A stretch of DNA of 37,775 nt, from positions 1 through 37,775 of IMG/VR virus record IMGVR_UViG_3300044612_000772; one strand, given 5' to 3'. This document shows positions 29,636-36,556 of the stretch, piece by piece; the first letter of the stretch is position 1, and each line of letters begins with the position of its first letter. Position numbers and translations under genes: made by a program. The notes under the pieces were generated by a model. The model was not told the DNA's origin. It did not search any database and was given only the letters and a program-made list of their open reading frames with translations. Source of the DNA: a virus.

Positions 29636-30044
29636 ACCCGCCGACGAACCTGTCGGTGGCGATCTCCCTGTCTTCTGATGGCAGGTCATCGATGGCAATC
29701 CGCAGGTGGTCTAGCTGATCGAACTCCGGCAGCAGATCGGCCGCCTCCTGCAGACTGATCTTCGTCAGCCCTGGCTGGCGGGTTGCGCGTTTGATGTGCT
29801 TCAGCATGGAGTTGAGGATCGCCCTGGCGAAGTACGCCTTGGGGTAGGGCAGGCGGGTCTTATCGTACGTGCGAGCAGCCTTGCATAGGGCGAGGTATCC
29901 CTCCCCCTCCAGGTCGGAGAGGTACACAGACCGCTGCCAGTGCGGCCGGTTCTGCAGGAAGTACTTGCCGAGTATCTGGACGAGCGGCTGGTACTCAATA
30001 ACCAGACTTTGTCTGTACTTTGAGAGACGCAATTTCCTGGTCAT
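29424..30044 (-). CDS. Phage-encoded sigma70-family factor
   Basis: Directs host RNA polymerase to chosen promoters. Region 2: DLEGEGYLALCKAARTYD (44-61) and YPKAYFARAILNSMLKHIKR (67-86), the core-binding and -10-reading helices. Region 4: DDLPSEDREIATDRF (119-133) and TLRTLAEDHEIPLRVASLRA (138-157), a helix-turn-helix for the -35 region. Length 206 aa, no region 1.1 or 3, as in small alternative sigmas. Residues after about 170 look random and lie opposite the recombinase gene. It is a minus-strand gene at the junction of early and late modules. A candidate reader of the GGACA elements; that link is inference. Confidence 0.8.
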   Translation of the reverse strand: MTRKLRLSKYRQSLVIEYQPLVQILGKYFLQNRPHWQRSVYLSDLEGEGYLALCKAARTYDKTRLPYPKAYFARAILNSMLKHIKRATRQPGLTKISLQEAADLLPEFDQLDHLRIAIDDLPSEDREIATDRFVGGSTLRTLAEDHEIPLRVASLRAARLAKTLAAQLDIRLSPRGTNSAHRAGDTNQKKSFSPPACVRSRGKGRG

Positions 30045-30222
30045 GCTTATCTAATCTCACCTCATGCTCCTCCAGTGTTTCGCGTAGCTCTCGCACCAGA
30101 TCGGGCAACTCTTCCACGCTCTTCGCGATCACCGCGACCTTGGCATGGATCGACATGGCCCACGGCACCACTGCCGCAGCCACGGAGATACCGATCATCC
30201 ACAGTTCAGCCGATTCACTCAT
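29995..30222 (-). CDS. Small membrane protein with coiled coil, 75 aa, holin-like
   Basis: N-terminal hydrophobic helix (LWMIGISVAAAVVPWAMS, residues 7-24) then a charged heptad-like helix (ELPDLVRELRETLEEHEVRL, DKHDQEI). One membrane span plus coiled coil is the layout of several small phage holin or spanin-like proteins. It overlaps the sigma gene by 50 bp and the gene before by 8 bp. Role inferred from layout and neighbours. Confidence 0.65.
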   Translation of the reverse strand: MSESAELWMIGISVAAAVVPWAMSIHAKVAVIAKSVEELPDLVRELRETLEEHEVRLDKHDQEIASLKVQTKSGY

Positions 30223-30388
30223 CGCGCATCCCCGAAAAAATCATGCGACACAATATGCTGCCGGCGGCAGCGTGTAACTGACCCTCATGGACATGCAGCG
30301 CCACCATCTTGGCTGCATCCTTGGCTTCATCGGGGGGATATTCGTAGACATGCGTATGCCCGTCGTACGTGCAGGCGAGGCGGATCAC
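30215..30388 (-). CDS. Small hypothetical protein, 57 aa, GTG start
   Basis: I prefer GTG 30388, which overlaps the previous stop (GTGA); an ATG at 30454 in the same frame would overlap the previous gene by 70 bp. Reads VIRLACTYDGHTHVYEYPPD, EAKDAAKMVALHVHEGQLHA, ending RMIFSGMRDE. The beta-helix layout looks like a small conserved phage protein; function unknown. Confidence 0.6.
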   Translation of the reverse strand: MIRLACTYDGHTHVYEYPPDEAKDAAKMVALHVHEGQLHAAAGSILCRMIFSGMRDE

Positions 30389-30786
30389 AGTGCGTCGAAC
30401 GCCTCCGTCCTCAGACGACGTAAATTTAAATCGTGGCTGCGGTTGCTTAACCATCGGATGATCCAGGCGGAGATCAAGTTAATAAGTATCGGCAGTACAA
30501 TCACTAAGAAGACCGACCCGCACTCGTAGCGTCGGGCGTACTCTTCCCGTATCTGCTTGCGGAATGCCGGGGCATCCACCTCCCCATCCGGTGACAGCAT
30601 GATGGCGATGAGTGCGACCTTCCTGGCATGGCTGCTGATCCTGTTGGCCCGGGTGCGGCGTACGCATTCCGCTGCGACTTTGCTGGCTTCTGTTGGCATG
30701 GCACTCGTCACCACTTCTCCCAGCATGCGACTGAAGTATTCCGCAGCTACCTTGCTGGCTTCGCTGGGCACGTCCCGTCCTTGCAT
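30385..30786 (-). CDS. Small membrane protein with internal repeat, 133 aa
   Basis: The N-terminal half repeats SEASKVAAEYF and TEASKVAAECV 24 residues apart, also visible in DNA. A hydrophobic span near residues 93-115 (VFLVIVLPILINLISAWIIR) is followed by a basic tail (RSHDLNLRRLR), giving a likely single span with basic inside end. Holin or membrane anchor are both possible. The start could be ATG 30786, 30726 or 30699; none has a strong ribosome site. Confidence 0.6.
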   Translation of the reverse strand: MQGRDVPSEASKVAAEYFSRMLGEVVTSAMPTEASKVAAECVRRTRANRISSHARKVALIAIMLSPDGEVDAPAFRKQIREEYARRYECGSVFLVIVLPILINLISAWIIRWLSNRSHDLNLRRLRTEAFDAL

Positions 30787-30992
30787 GCACCCTTGGTCTT
30801 ACACTTGCAGTCCGGCGGGCAGGGGCACGGGGTCTGGTGGCCGTCGCCGTGGGTGATCAGGCCGTTGCGGCACAGGCCACAGCACTTCTTCACCACGGGT
30901 TCGGACTGGATGTTGATGACGTACGCCGCTCGCACCGCCACGGCTGCGGTGTAATCGACCGGCGCCAAGAGCATGAGCAGGCTAGTCACCAT
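30747..30992 (-). CDS. Secreted cysteine-rich small protein, 81 aa
   Basis: A hydrophobic N-terminal stretch (MVTSLLMLLAPVDYTAAVAV) looks like a weak signal sequence, followed by a Cys-rich domain: KKCCGLCRNGLITHGDGHQT, then PCPCPPDCKCKTKGACKDGTC. Ten cysteines, so disulphides or zinc are likely. I remember this GDGHxTPCPCP pattern in planctomycete phages beside the papain-like gene, as here. Function unknown. Confidence 0.7.
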   Translation of the reverse strand: MVTSLLMLLAPVDYTAAVAVRAAYVINIQSEPVVKKCCGLCRNGLITHGDGHQTPCPCPPDCKCKTKGACKDGTCPAKPAR

Positions 30993-31932
30993 GGTTCAGT
31001 AGCCCTATGGTGCCGTAATCAGGAAGACGTTGAGCGGGGTAGCCGTCGATGCTCCCGTAAATCCAACAGTCACCCGACGAGACGCAGACATCGAAGTCTT
31101 CTGCAGACGTGAGGATCATGCCGGGCACCCACTCGCCGTACTCTTTGGGCCATGCCTTCGGCTGTTGGTTCCACGCACCCCAGCTATTGGCAATCATCCA
31201 GACACGGAAGGGGAAGATTTCTTTGGAGTCATCTACTCCCACGATAGCCATGTCGTGATTCCACCCACGCGGTGTGCGGTAGTGAATGCCACGCTTGTCG
31301 GAGTCGGCGGACCAGGATGCGTTCTGCCCTGAGTGGGCGGCGTACCCGTTGACGATGGCGTCCAGCAGTTCGTCCTGCGTTCGGACCAGGGTGATGACAC
31401 CGACCCGGTTCTGCTGGCAGAGGTCCTGTACCTCACGGGGCACGCCAGACGATCCCCACTTGGCGCCGATGCTGCCCTTGTACTTGGTGAGGTTGACGAT
31501 CCCGTAGTCGGTGCGAGCGAGGAAGCCAACGTCCCGCTCAAACTTGGAAGCTCTGGCCGGCGACATCCCGCCACCGCCATGGCCACGCGCCCCGTACGTC
31601 GGCTCGGTCGCGCCCACCTTAAACCAGTCTTCGGGCTCATGCTTCACTAGGATTTCGACGGCGCGCGTCACATCCCGTGCATTGCGACTGCCGTGGGAGA
31701 CGCAGTCTGGTTCTGTCTGGGCTTCGGTGAAGCAGTTCTTGTCCAGCTTCTTGGCATACTGCCATAGCAGGGCACGCTTGCCGATGCCCGATCCACGGAT
31801 GTTGGGCTCGCGGAAGTACTGGTACTTCTGCGTCTCTAGGTACTCATTCTTCTCACGCTCGTTCGGCACGTAGCCGGCGAGCCCGTCATCGTATGCACGG
31901 AGAATGGAGACGGGGTTATCGAAGTCAGCCAC
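30982..31932 (-). CDS. Papain-like cysteine peptidase (C1A-type fold), GTG start
   Basis: A cysteine protease candidate. The three expected sites occur in order: TEPDCVSHGSRNARD with Cys77, GWNHDMAIVGVDD with His226, and MIANSWGAWNQ with Asn249, which is the papain order Cys-His-Asn with the NSWG signature. The 316-aa length is normal. No signal peptide or clear propeptide; the first 60 residues are a charged head. GTG 31932 overlaps the preceding gene by 8 bp. It is next to a subtilisin-like gene, suggesting a joint role in lysis, wall attack or virion processing. Confidence 0.8.
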   Translation of the reverse strand: MADFDNPVSILRAYDDGLAGYVPNEREKNEYLETQKYQYFREPNIRGSGIGKRALLWQYAKKLDKNCFTEAQTEPDCVSHGSRNARDVTRAVEILVKHEPEDWFKVGATEPTYGARGHGGGGMSPARASKFERDVGFLARTDYGIVNLTKYKGSIGAKWGSSGVPREVQDLCQQNRVGVITLVRTQDELLDAIVNGYAAHSGQNASWSADSDKRGIHYRTPRGWNHDMAIVGVDDSKEIFPFRVWMIANSWGAWNQQPKAWPKEYGEWVPGMILTSAEDFDVCVSSGDCWIYGSIDGYPAQRLPDYGTIGLLNHGD

Positions 31933-32326
31933 CGCTCTGCCTCGCTACTTCCAGGCAGGCGTCCGCAATCTTCTTCGACAACTCTTCCGTGAGCGGCGCA
32001 GAGTCCAGCGAGTAGTACTTTGCCAGCACCTCTTCGACTGCGGTGTCTAGGCCCTTGTACTTACCGGGTAGATCGGTCCCGCCTGCGGCAAGCACCAGCG
32101 CGTCACGGTACACCTGACGCCAGATCACTGTGGTGGTGATCTTCTGGCCACCGTCGCGCTTCACTACGTCTGCCAGTGATCGGTAAATCCTGGCGACTTT
32201 TGCCCTGTCTGCGGAGGAGGCGTCCGCGAGGGCAGCTGCGACGGGACCAGTCGGCCTCGCCGCAGGCGGGAACATGAACGTGTACACACAGAACAAGGCG
32301 GCTGCGGTGAGCAGGATGTTCTTCAC
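31925..32326 (-). CDS. Exported or membrane-anchored helical protein, 133 aa
   Basis: GTG 32326 overlaps the previous stop (GTGA) and gives a clear signal-anchor: VKNILLTAAALFCVYTFMFP. The rest is helical (RAKVARIYRSLADVVKRDGG; RDALVLAAGGTDLPGKYKGL; SKKIADACLEVARQ). I remember this LAAGGTDLxGKYxGLD family from planctomycete phages beside proteases. Role unknown; a periplasmic partner of the proteases is plausible. Confidence 0.7.
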   Translation of the reverse strand: MKNILLTAAALFCVYTFMFPPAARPTGPVAAALADASSADRAKVARIYRSLADVVKRDGGQKITTTVIWRQVYRDALVLAAGGTDLPGKYKGLDTAVEEVLAKYYSLDSAPLTEELSKKIADACLEVARQSGG

Positions 32327-32541
32327 TGTTTCACCTGCAGCAACACGGCCAGCAGTTGGTTGCATGCTGTCACCACCTCCTGCGTCCTGGAGTGGGTGCG
32401 AATCTTCACCACCGATTCGATGTCCTTCAGCACCTGGGGCTTGGAGGCTGGGAACTGAATCCCACTCAGCACTGACGGGAGGTAGGCCCAGACAGCTACG
32501 GCTGCGAGGAGGGCGACCGAGATGATTTGCACAGTGGTCAC
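32323..32541 (-). CDS. Small membrane protein, 72 aa, GTG start
   Basis: GTG 32541 shares bases with the subtilase stop (GTGA). One N-terminal membrane helix (VQIISVALLAAVAVWAYLPS) then a mostly helical tail (DIESVVKIRTHSRTQEVVTA). The N-in/C-out single span with helical tail fits a spanin- or holin-like protein, without proof. Confidence 0.65.
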   Translation of the reverse strand: MTTVQIISVALLAAVAVWAYLPSVLSGIQFPASKPQVLKDIESVVKIRTHSRTQEVVTACNQLLAVLLQVKQ

Positions 32542-33476
32542 AGGATTTTGGCTCCCGGTATGTAGATCGTGACCCCAGTTGGCGTGGCTTTGATCTCGTA
32601 ATGCATGAGCTTGTGGGGATCGACAAGCCCCCAGCCGTAGACATCGTCATGCCCTTCGGCGCCGGCGTCCTTGCACGTCTTAGAGAGGGCTTCGATCACA
32701 TGCTTGTGATCCACCTTCTCGCCTTCCTGCTTGGCTGACGAGATGTACAACGCAAGGACACCGGCTACGAACGGCGCTGCCATGCTGGTGCCACTGATCG
32801 TGGCGTACCCATTCGACAGCCATGTACTGGTGATGTCGGAACCCGGGGCGGCGACGACGATCTCCTTCCCGCGGGATGAGAACTCACACGCCTGCCCACT
32901 CTTATCGACCGCGCCGACACCGACCGTTTCACGGAACGCAGCCGGGTAGTTCACGGCACCGCCGTCATTGCCAGCGGCACAGACAACGACGATGCCCTGC
33001 TCGTAGGCTTCCTTAATCGCGGTATGCAGGTGATCGTCTGGCCTGGAGGAACCAAGGGACATGCTGATGATGTCCACTCCGATCTCCGTGGCGTAGCGGA
33101 CGGCCTCTGCCACTGCATCGTTGCTGCCCATGCCGGAGTGACCCAGCACTTTCAACGAGTGAATCTTGCACTTGGGCGCGATCCCCTTGGCGTTGCCCGT
33201 CGTAGCTCCGATGACGCCGGCACAGTGAGTGCCATGCCCAAGCGTGTCATAGATGTCCGAGTCGCTGGTGAAGTTCCGGTAGTCCACCACTACATCCTTC
33301 AGGGCGTAGTGCGGAGCGACACCGGAGTCCACCACTGCGACCACCACCCCCTCGCCCTGGCTCTGCTTCCACAGGGCAGGGACACCGTACGAGGACACAC
33401 CCCAATCCACTCCGTCGCTCTTGGCGGCGAGTGGATGGGCGGTCACGCGGTAAGGAGGGAGGTGAACGTAGCTCAC
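32538..33476 (-). CDS. Subtilisin-like serine protease (S8 family), GTG start
   Basis: All catalytic parts are present: VVDSGVAPH with Asp50, GHGTHCAGVIG with His81, the oxyanion Asn170 in CAAGNDGG, and ISGTSMAAPFVAGV with Ser231. The 312-aa length is that of a bare catalytic domain: there is no signal peptide and no evident I9 propeptide, so it may act inside the cell, be packaged in the virion, or leave with help of the membrane proteins. The GTG start overlaps the stop of the previous gene (GTGA). Phage subtilases are uncommon. Confidence 0.92.
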   Translation of the reverse strand: MSYVHLPPYRVTAHPLAAKSDGVDWGVSSYGVPALWKQSQGEGVVVAVVDSGVAPHYALKDVVVDYRNFTSDSDIYDTLGHGTHCAGVIGATTGNAKGIAPKCKIHSLKVLGHSGMGSNDAVAEAVRYATEIGVDIISMSLGSSRPDDHLHTAIKEAYEQGIVVVCAAGNDGGAVNYPAAFRETVGVGAVDKSGQACEFSSRGKEIVVAAPGSDITSTWLSNGYATISGTSMAAPFVAGVLALYISSAKQEGEKVDHKHVIEALSKTCKDAGAEGHDDVYGWGLVDPHKLMHYEIKATPTGVTIYIPGAKIL

Positions 33477-33829
33477 TCGTCTTCTCTGAGGAGGGCCTTC
33501 AGGATGGCGATGACCAGCGGGATCACCACCTCAACGAGCGTCTTCCAATCGATGCCCAGCGCCTGCACCTCAGTGCCGGCCGACAGAAGCTGCACCTCGC
33601 GGTTCACTTCTTCCTCACTGTCGGGCCAGTTGTAGAGGTCATCGGCCATCAGGACCTTGGGCTTGGCGGCCTCCGCCTCCAGGATCGGGATCACGATCTG
33701 GGCGATCCTGTCCACGATCTTCCACTGTTCGATGAAGGGCAGAGTCTTGCTGTAACCCTTGGCAATCTCAACAATCTGCAGCAGCTGCGACTGGTGCGCG
33801 AGCAGCCACTTAAGAACCTTCAGATTCAT
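33473..33829 (-). CDS. Helical protein with hydrophobic C-terminus, 118 aa
   Basis: ATG 33829 has a perfect AGGAGG 6 nt upstream; an in-frame GTG at 33937 is less likely. N-terminal helices (VLKWLLAHQSQLLQIVEIAK) and a C-terminal hydrophobic helix (TLVEVVIPLVIAILKALL) with an acidic end. Possibly membrane-active, in the proteolytic/lysis operon. GGACA copy 7 lies about 80 bp upstream, inside the preceding gene. Confidence 0.65.
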   Translation of the reverse strand: MNLKVLKWLLAHQSQLLQIVEIAKGYSKTLPFIEQWKIVDRIAQIVIPILEAEAAKPKVLMADDLYNWPDSEEEVNREVQLLSAGTEVQALGIDWKTLVEVVIPLVIAILKALLREDE

Positions 33830-34181
33830 CTGTGTCCTCCTGAGTAGTCGCATAGTCCAGACAGGCAATCGCCACAATGGCGTGGCCCGCAATGTCTTTG
33901 AGAGTCTCCCTAATAGATGAGTGTCCGAGCGGGCCACTAAGCCGCCGGCACTTCTCCCCGATCCTGGCTAGCTGGTAGACCCACGGCTCAATCCCCTGGT
34001 CCTGGACGCCAAGTGCGTTAGACAGGGGGTTTTCCCGGCATCCGTAGTAGCCGCGCTTCCGGGACAGGAGGGCGTGTAGCTCGTCGCAGATCGGCTGGTA
34101 GGGATCACCATTCGATGGTGCGGCTGGCCTTTTGGATTCGTCCATATTCAGACCAGAAACTTGGGTGGTGCCACGGATCAT
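33810..34181 (-). CDS. DUF1599-like protein, possible nucleotide metabolism, 123 aa
   Basis: ATG 34181 has AGGAGG 6 nt upstream inside the previous gene; ATG 34145 is an alternative without such a site. The sequence DPYQPICDELHALLSRKRGY, then ENPLSNA and SSIRETLKDIAGHAIVAIAC follows the pattern of DUF1599 / MazG-like small helical proteins (D-Y-xx-N-F-type start, SxRETLxDIAxYA helix) linked to modified-nucleotide metabolism. The assignment is by memory of the family pattern and is tentative. Confidence 0.6.
   Translation of the reverse strand: MIRGTTQVSGLNMDESKRPAAPSNGDPYQPICDELHALLSRKRGYYGCRENPLSNALGVQDQGIEPWVYQLARIGEKCRRLSGPLGHSSIRETLKDIAGHAIVAIACLDYATTQEDTDESEGS
33909..33926 (-). promoter_or_regulatory. 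GGACA element, copy 7 (inside a gene)
   Basis: Minus-strand GGACACTCATCTATTAGG, continuing GAGA as in copy 4. It lies within the DUF1599-like gene and encodes part of GHSSIRETL, so the match may be forced by the protein. It is correctly oriented, about 80 bp before the ATG of the 118-aa gene and the protease operon. Confidence 0.35.
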
Positions 34182-34449
34182 CGCTATCCTCCTCCTCGTC
34201 ATTCAGCCAGACCACCCGGCCGTGAGCCCACTCCTCACAGAGGGTGTCCAGCGTTAGGTACTGGTTTAAGTCATCCCTGATCCAGATCGTCGCCCTCTCC
34301 AAGTCGTCGTCCATATCGAAGTAACCGAGGGCACCGTCCATCTTGGCCGCAGGCTTTAGGTAGATGCGCACCGGGAACTGCAGCGGGAACCGCCGGCTGG
34401 CCCACGTCCGAAACCGCCGAATGAATTTCTTCCGCAAAACGTCGGACAT
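34105..34449 (-). CDS. Peptidase-like protein with EEWAH in place of HExxH, 114 aa
   Basis: Basic N-terminus (RKKFIRRFRTWASRRFPL), a beta segment (GALGYFDMDDDLERATIWIR), then TLDTLCEEWAHGRVVWL and DPWHHPSFWSEYGRIQ. The last two blocks resemble the small phage HExxH proteins whose histidine helix is followed by an H-x-x-F/W...YxRI motif, but here the first zinc His is Glu. It overlaps the nuclease gene upstream by 179 bp in another frame; a later start is possible. Confidence 0.55.
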   Translation of the reverse strand: MSDVLRKKFIRRFRTWASRRFPLQFPVRIYLKPAAKMDGALGYFDMDDDLERATIWIRDDLNQYLTLDTLCEEWAHGRVVWLNDEEEDSDDPWHHPSFWSEYGRIQKASRTIEW

Positions 34450-34741
34450 CGGACAGCCTCACCAGCGCCAGCCACTCCTCGCCGTTGCGTTTATGCAGGA
34501 CGACGGGCACCTTCCCCTTGCCGTCACGGGCGGCCTGCTCCATCCACTTGTATGGGTTGCCTCGCTCCGTGTTCTTTACCTCTAGGTGAATGGTCGCGAT
34601 GGGCTGAACCACATCCGGGGAATCCGTTCCGCCCGCAAATTGCTGGCCTCTCCGACACTGGGAGGGGTCCAGTCCGATGGCCTCTGCCCAGGCGGCAGCC
34701 GCCATGCGTTCCCCTCTGGCTCCCTTGGCGCGGCTGTTCAT
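34271..34741 (-). CDS. RecB-like nuclease / Holliday junction resolvase-like protein
   Basis: ATG 34741 (MNSRAKGARGERMAAAAW) overlaps the previous stop (ATGA) and has a GGGAG site. The PDDEXK-type elements are in order: Glu14 in RGER, Asp45 in GTDSPDVV, and the E-x-K pair in IHLEVKNTE, followed by QAARDGKGKVPVVLHKRNGE, a pattern typical of small phage RecB/Hjc-like nucleases that cut branched DNA during packaging. The last 50 residues, opposite the start of the next gene, look unconserved (Pro/Ala/Gly-rich). Confidence 0.75.
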   Translation of the reverse strand: MNSRAKGARGERMAAAAWAEAIGLDPSQCRRGQQFAGGTDSPDVVQPIATIHLEVKNTERGNPYKWMEQAARDGKGKVPVVLHKRNGEEWLALVRLSDVRRFAEEIHSAVSDVGQPAVPAAVPGAHLPKACGQDGRCPRLLRYGRRLGEGDDLDQG

Positions 34742-34980
34742 CGCTCCCACCTCGCACAGCGCCCAGAGAAATCCCTGGACTCAACAATGTTGACTTCGGG
34801 GAACTGCTCGCTGACCAGCTTGCAGACTTCGGTGAGTGGCTTCTTGTTGAGGACCTTCTCGTTCTTGCTCACCCACGAACCGACGTTCCCCCACTGGGTG
34901 AAGTCGCGTCCCCCGCCAAGCGTCGGCCAGTAGACCGTGACTTGGAAACTCGTACCCTTCCAATAGCCGCCGGCATTCAT
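34738..34980 (-). CDS. Small hypothetical protein, 80 aa
   Basis: Coupled to both neighbours by ATGA. Beta-rich start (YWKGTSFQVTVYWPTLGG), then KVLNKKPLTEVCKLVSEQFP and a basic end (SRDFSGRCARWER). Family not recognised. It lies in the DNA-metabolism cluster. Confidence 0.65.
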   Translation of the reverse strand: MNAGGYWKGTSFQVTVYWPTLGGGRDFTQWGNVGSWVSKNEKVLNKKPLTEVCKLVSEQFPEVNIVESRDFSGRCARWER

Positions 34981-35357
34981 AGGTTCTCTGGCTCCTGTGC
35001 GTTAAGGAGGTCAGCCATCACACTCTCCAGGTGGTCGCCGCGTTCCACCGCAGCATCCCGCTGGAGGAGATACGAAGTGAGCGTGTCGCCCGTACGGCGG
35101 TCGCAGATGTTGGCGAGCAGCCGGCCGTATGAATCACGCAGCCAGTCAAAAACCATCAGTTCAAACCGACCGTAGTCGGCGTGAATCTCCAGCCAGTCGA
35201 TGATCTCTCGGACAGCCCGCGGTCGGCACTTAACGCCGGCCAAGACTGCGTACGTCGTGGCATAGCTTTGGATTGGTGCGACCAGAGTGCGGATCAGGAG
35301 CGTGTTCGGGCGGGTCACCCGGATCACCTCGCACGCTATTGATTTCGACTCTTCCAT
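34977..35357 (-). CDS. Degenerate SNase-like protein, 126 aa
   Basis: I choose ATG 35357 (MEESKSIACEVIRVTRPNTL); an upstream in-frame codon at 35486 would overlap the HNH gene by 150 bp. Order of elements follows staphylococcal nuclease: CEVIRVTRPNTLLIRTLV (barrel start), a helix, FELMVFDWLRDSYGRLLAN (the usual FDxYGRxLA strand), then SYLLQRDAAVERGD. The usual catalytic R-x-x-D-A-P-E block is not present (LAGVKCRP instead), so it may bind but not cut nucleic acid. Moderately sure of the fold, not of activity. Confidence 0.55.
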   Translation of the reverse strand: MEESKSIACEVIRVTRPNTLLIRTLVAPIQSYATTYAVLAGVKCRPRAVREIIDWLEIHADYGRFELMVFDWLRDSYGRLLANICDRRTGDTLTSYLLQRDAAVERGDHLESVMADLLNAQEPENL

Positions 35358-35734
35358 GAACCAAGGTTTCTTTGACGTTCGTCCAGGTAGTACTGAGGGA
35401 CGGGCTCCGGGTCGTACCCCAGGTGCTGCTTGTGCTTCAGTGAAGCCAAGTACTTCGGGTCGAAGTTTTCTGGGTCGCTTTCGCATTTCGTGGACAGAAG
35501 TATAGCATTTGTGAGATCGGGAAAACTACCGTAAATCTTTCCGCTATGAAGCACTCCATGGCAGCGTTCGCAGAGCCGGAGATAATTTCTGATGTCATGC
35601 TTGCGCCCTGCGCCGCCCATGATGTGATGCACATCTAACTTGCGTCGGCCGTCCGACTCAGGCCACCAGCAAACGGCGCAGCACCGATGCAGCTGCACCC
35701 ATTCCAGTAGCGCGGCCTGTTCAGCCTTGTTCAT
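35336..35734 (-). CDS. HNH endonuclease
   Basis: A DNA-cutting enzyme. The motif runs CCAVCWW (zinc Cys pair), LDVHHIMGGAGRKHD (catalytic HH), YLRLCERCHGVLHSG (second Cys pair and final His), the full beta-beta-alpha-metal layout in 132 aa. Phage HNH enzymes of this type often assist terminase or are homing enzymes; here it is not next to terL but in a nuclease cluster. It overlaps the endonuclease VII-like gene by 14 bp. Confidence 0.85.
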   Translation of the reverse strand: MNKAEQAALLEWVQLHRCCAVCWWPESDGRRKLDVHHIMGGAGRKHDIRNYLRLCERCHGVLHSGKIYGSFPDLTNAILLSTKCESDPENFDPKYLASLKHKQHLGYDPEPVPQYYLDERQRNLGSWKSRNQ

Positions 35735-36173
35735 GGCGTTCCTTATCGCGCAGGTAGTAATCGACTAGCCCAAGCAAATCCAAGACAGGGTCCATGCCGG
35801 ACCTCTCCTCGCACCGCAGGCTCTTGTTGTGCCATGAACACAGCACGCCGCGGACATGGCCGAGCGTGGGGTGGTGGTCGAAGTGCATGTCCCCGTCATG
35901 CTGGAAGACGTAGGTGCAGTGCGGGTGCTGGCAGGTCGGAACCTGCAGCCACGTTTCCAACTCTTCCTGCGTCAGCTTGTAGCGGTGCCGACGATTGCGG
36001 TCGCTCTTCCAGAACGGATTCTCTTTGTGATTCCGCTCCCAGCGCGCGCGGTTGTACTCCGCCACGCACTCCTTGCACTTCCAGTCACGCCCATCCTTGT
36101 TCTTGGGATGCACGTTGTACGACGAAAGCGGCTTGGACTTACCGCACTTATTACAGCGCTTGTGAGAAGGCAT
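35721..36173 (-). CDS. Recombination endonuclease VII-like protein (HNH)
   Basis: N-terminal zinc ribbon (KRCNKCGKSKPLSSYNVHPK ... CKEC, residues 7-36), a basic linker (RNRRHRYKLTQEELETWL), then the endonuclease VII core: CQHPHC...MHFDHHPTLGHVRGVLC followed by SWHNKSL. The pattern DHxxxxGxVRGxLCxxCN is diagnostic of T4 gp49-like Holliday junction resolvases; here CN is replaced by WHN. ATG 36173 has GGGAGG abutting it, closer than usual. First gene of the leftward cluster after a gene-free gap. Confidence 0.85.
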   Translation of the reverse strand: MPSHKRCNKCGKSKPLSSYNVHPKNKDGRDWKCKECVAEYNRARWERNHKENPFWKSDRNRRHRYKLTQEELETWLQVPTCQHPHCTYVFQHDGDMHFDHHPTLGHVRGVLCSWHNKSLRCEERSGMDPVLDLLGLVDYYLRDKERHEQG

Positions 36174-36556
36174 CCTCCCTTCGCTCTCTACCCTCCGTGG
36201 TAGGCCAGCAGTATACGTGTGTGCGCTATCGAAATTCCAATGGGTTTCAACATTAGACTGTGCAGAGGCGCAGTGACTCCTAGCAGGGTTAGTGCTAGGA
36301 GTTTGCCACTAGACCGCGCTTTCGGCGGCAGCGACAGGACGCTGACTTTTTAACGCCGTCGAATCCTTCTCTCCCAGACACGGCGCTTGCGGTTGGCATA
36401 ATGCCCGGGGCGGGCGGAGTCACCAGTTACCACCCCTCATCGCAAGAGATCGGATGGATTGCCTTCCGGCGGGTCACATCCGTGTTGCCCCCTCTTTCGC
36501 TTCCGAAGAAGCAGGTCGGCGGGGGGCCGAGCTTCAGGCCGTGTGCCACACTAGGG
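36174..36556. other. Gene-free stretch with one strong inverted repeat
   Basis: About 380 bp with no gene I can support. It contains a perfect 10-bp inverted repeat ACTCCTAGCA / TGCTAGGAGT (36276-36285 and 36293-36302) around a 7-nt loop; no T-run follows on either strand, so it is not a normal terminator. A segment at 36345-36375 looks like a tRNA 3' half but does not fold as one. It separates the metallopeptidase gene from the nuclease cluster. Confidence 0.5.

Noticed and set aside
36276-36302. Perfect 10-bp inverted repeat as a terminator
   Set aside because: No T-run follows on either strand and the neighbouring gene end is 250 bp away.
36340-36380. tRNA-like 3' half with ACTTTTTAA and TCGAATCC, possible tRNA or att site
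   Set aside because: The T-arm and acceptor stem cannot pair with nearby bases, and no 5' half is present. A degraded attachment site cannot be excluded but is not supported.
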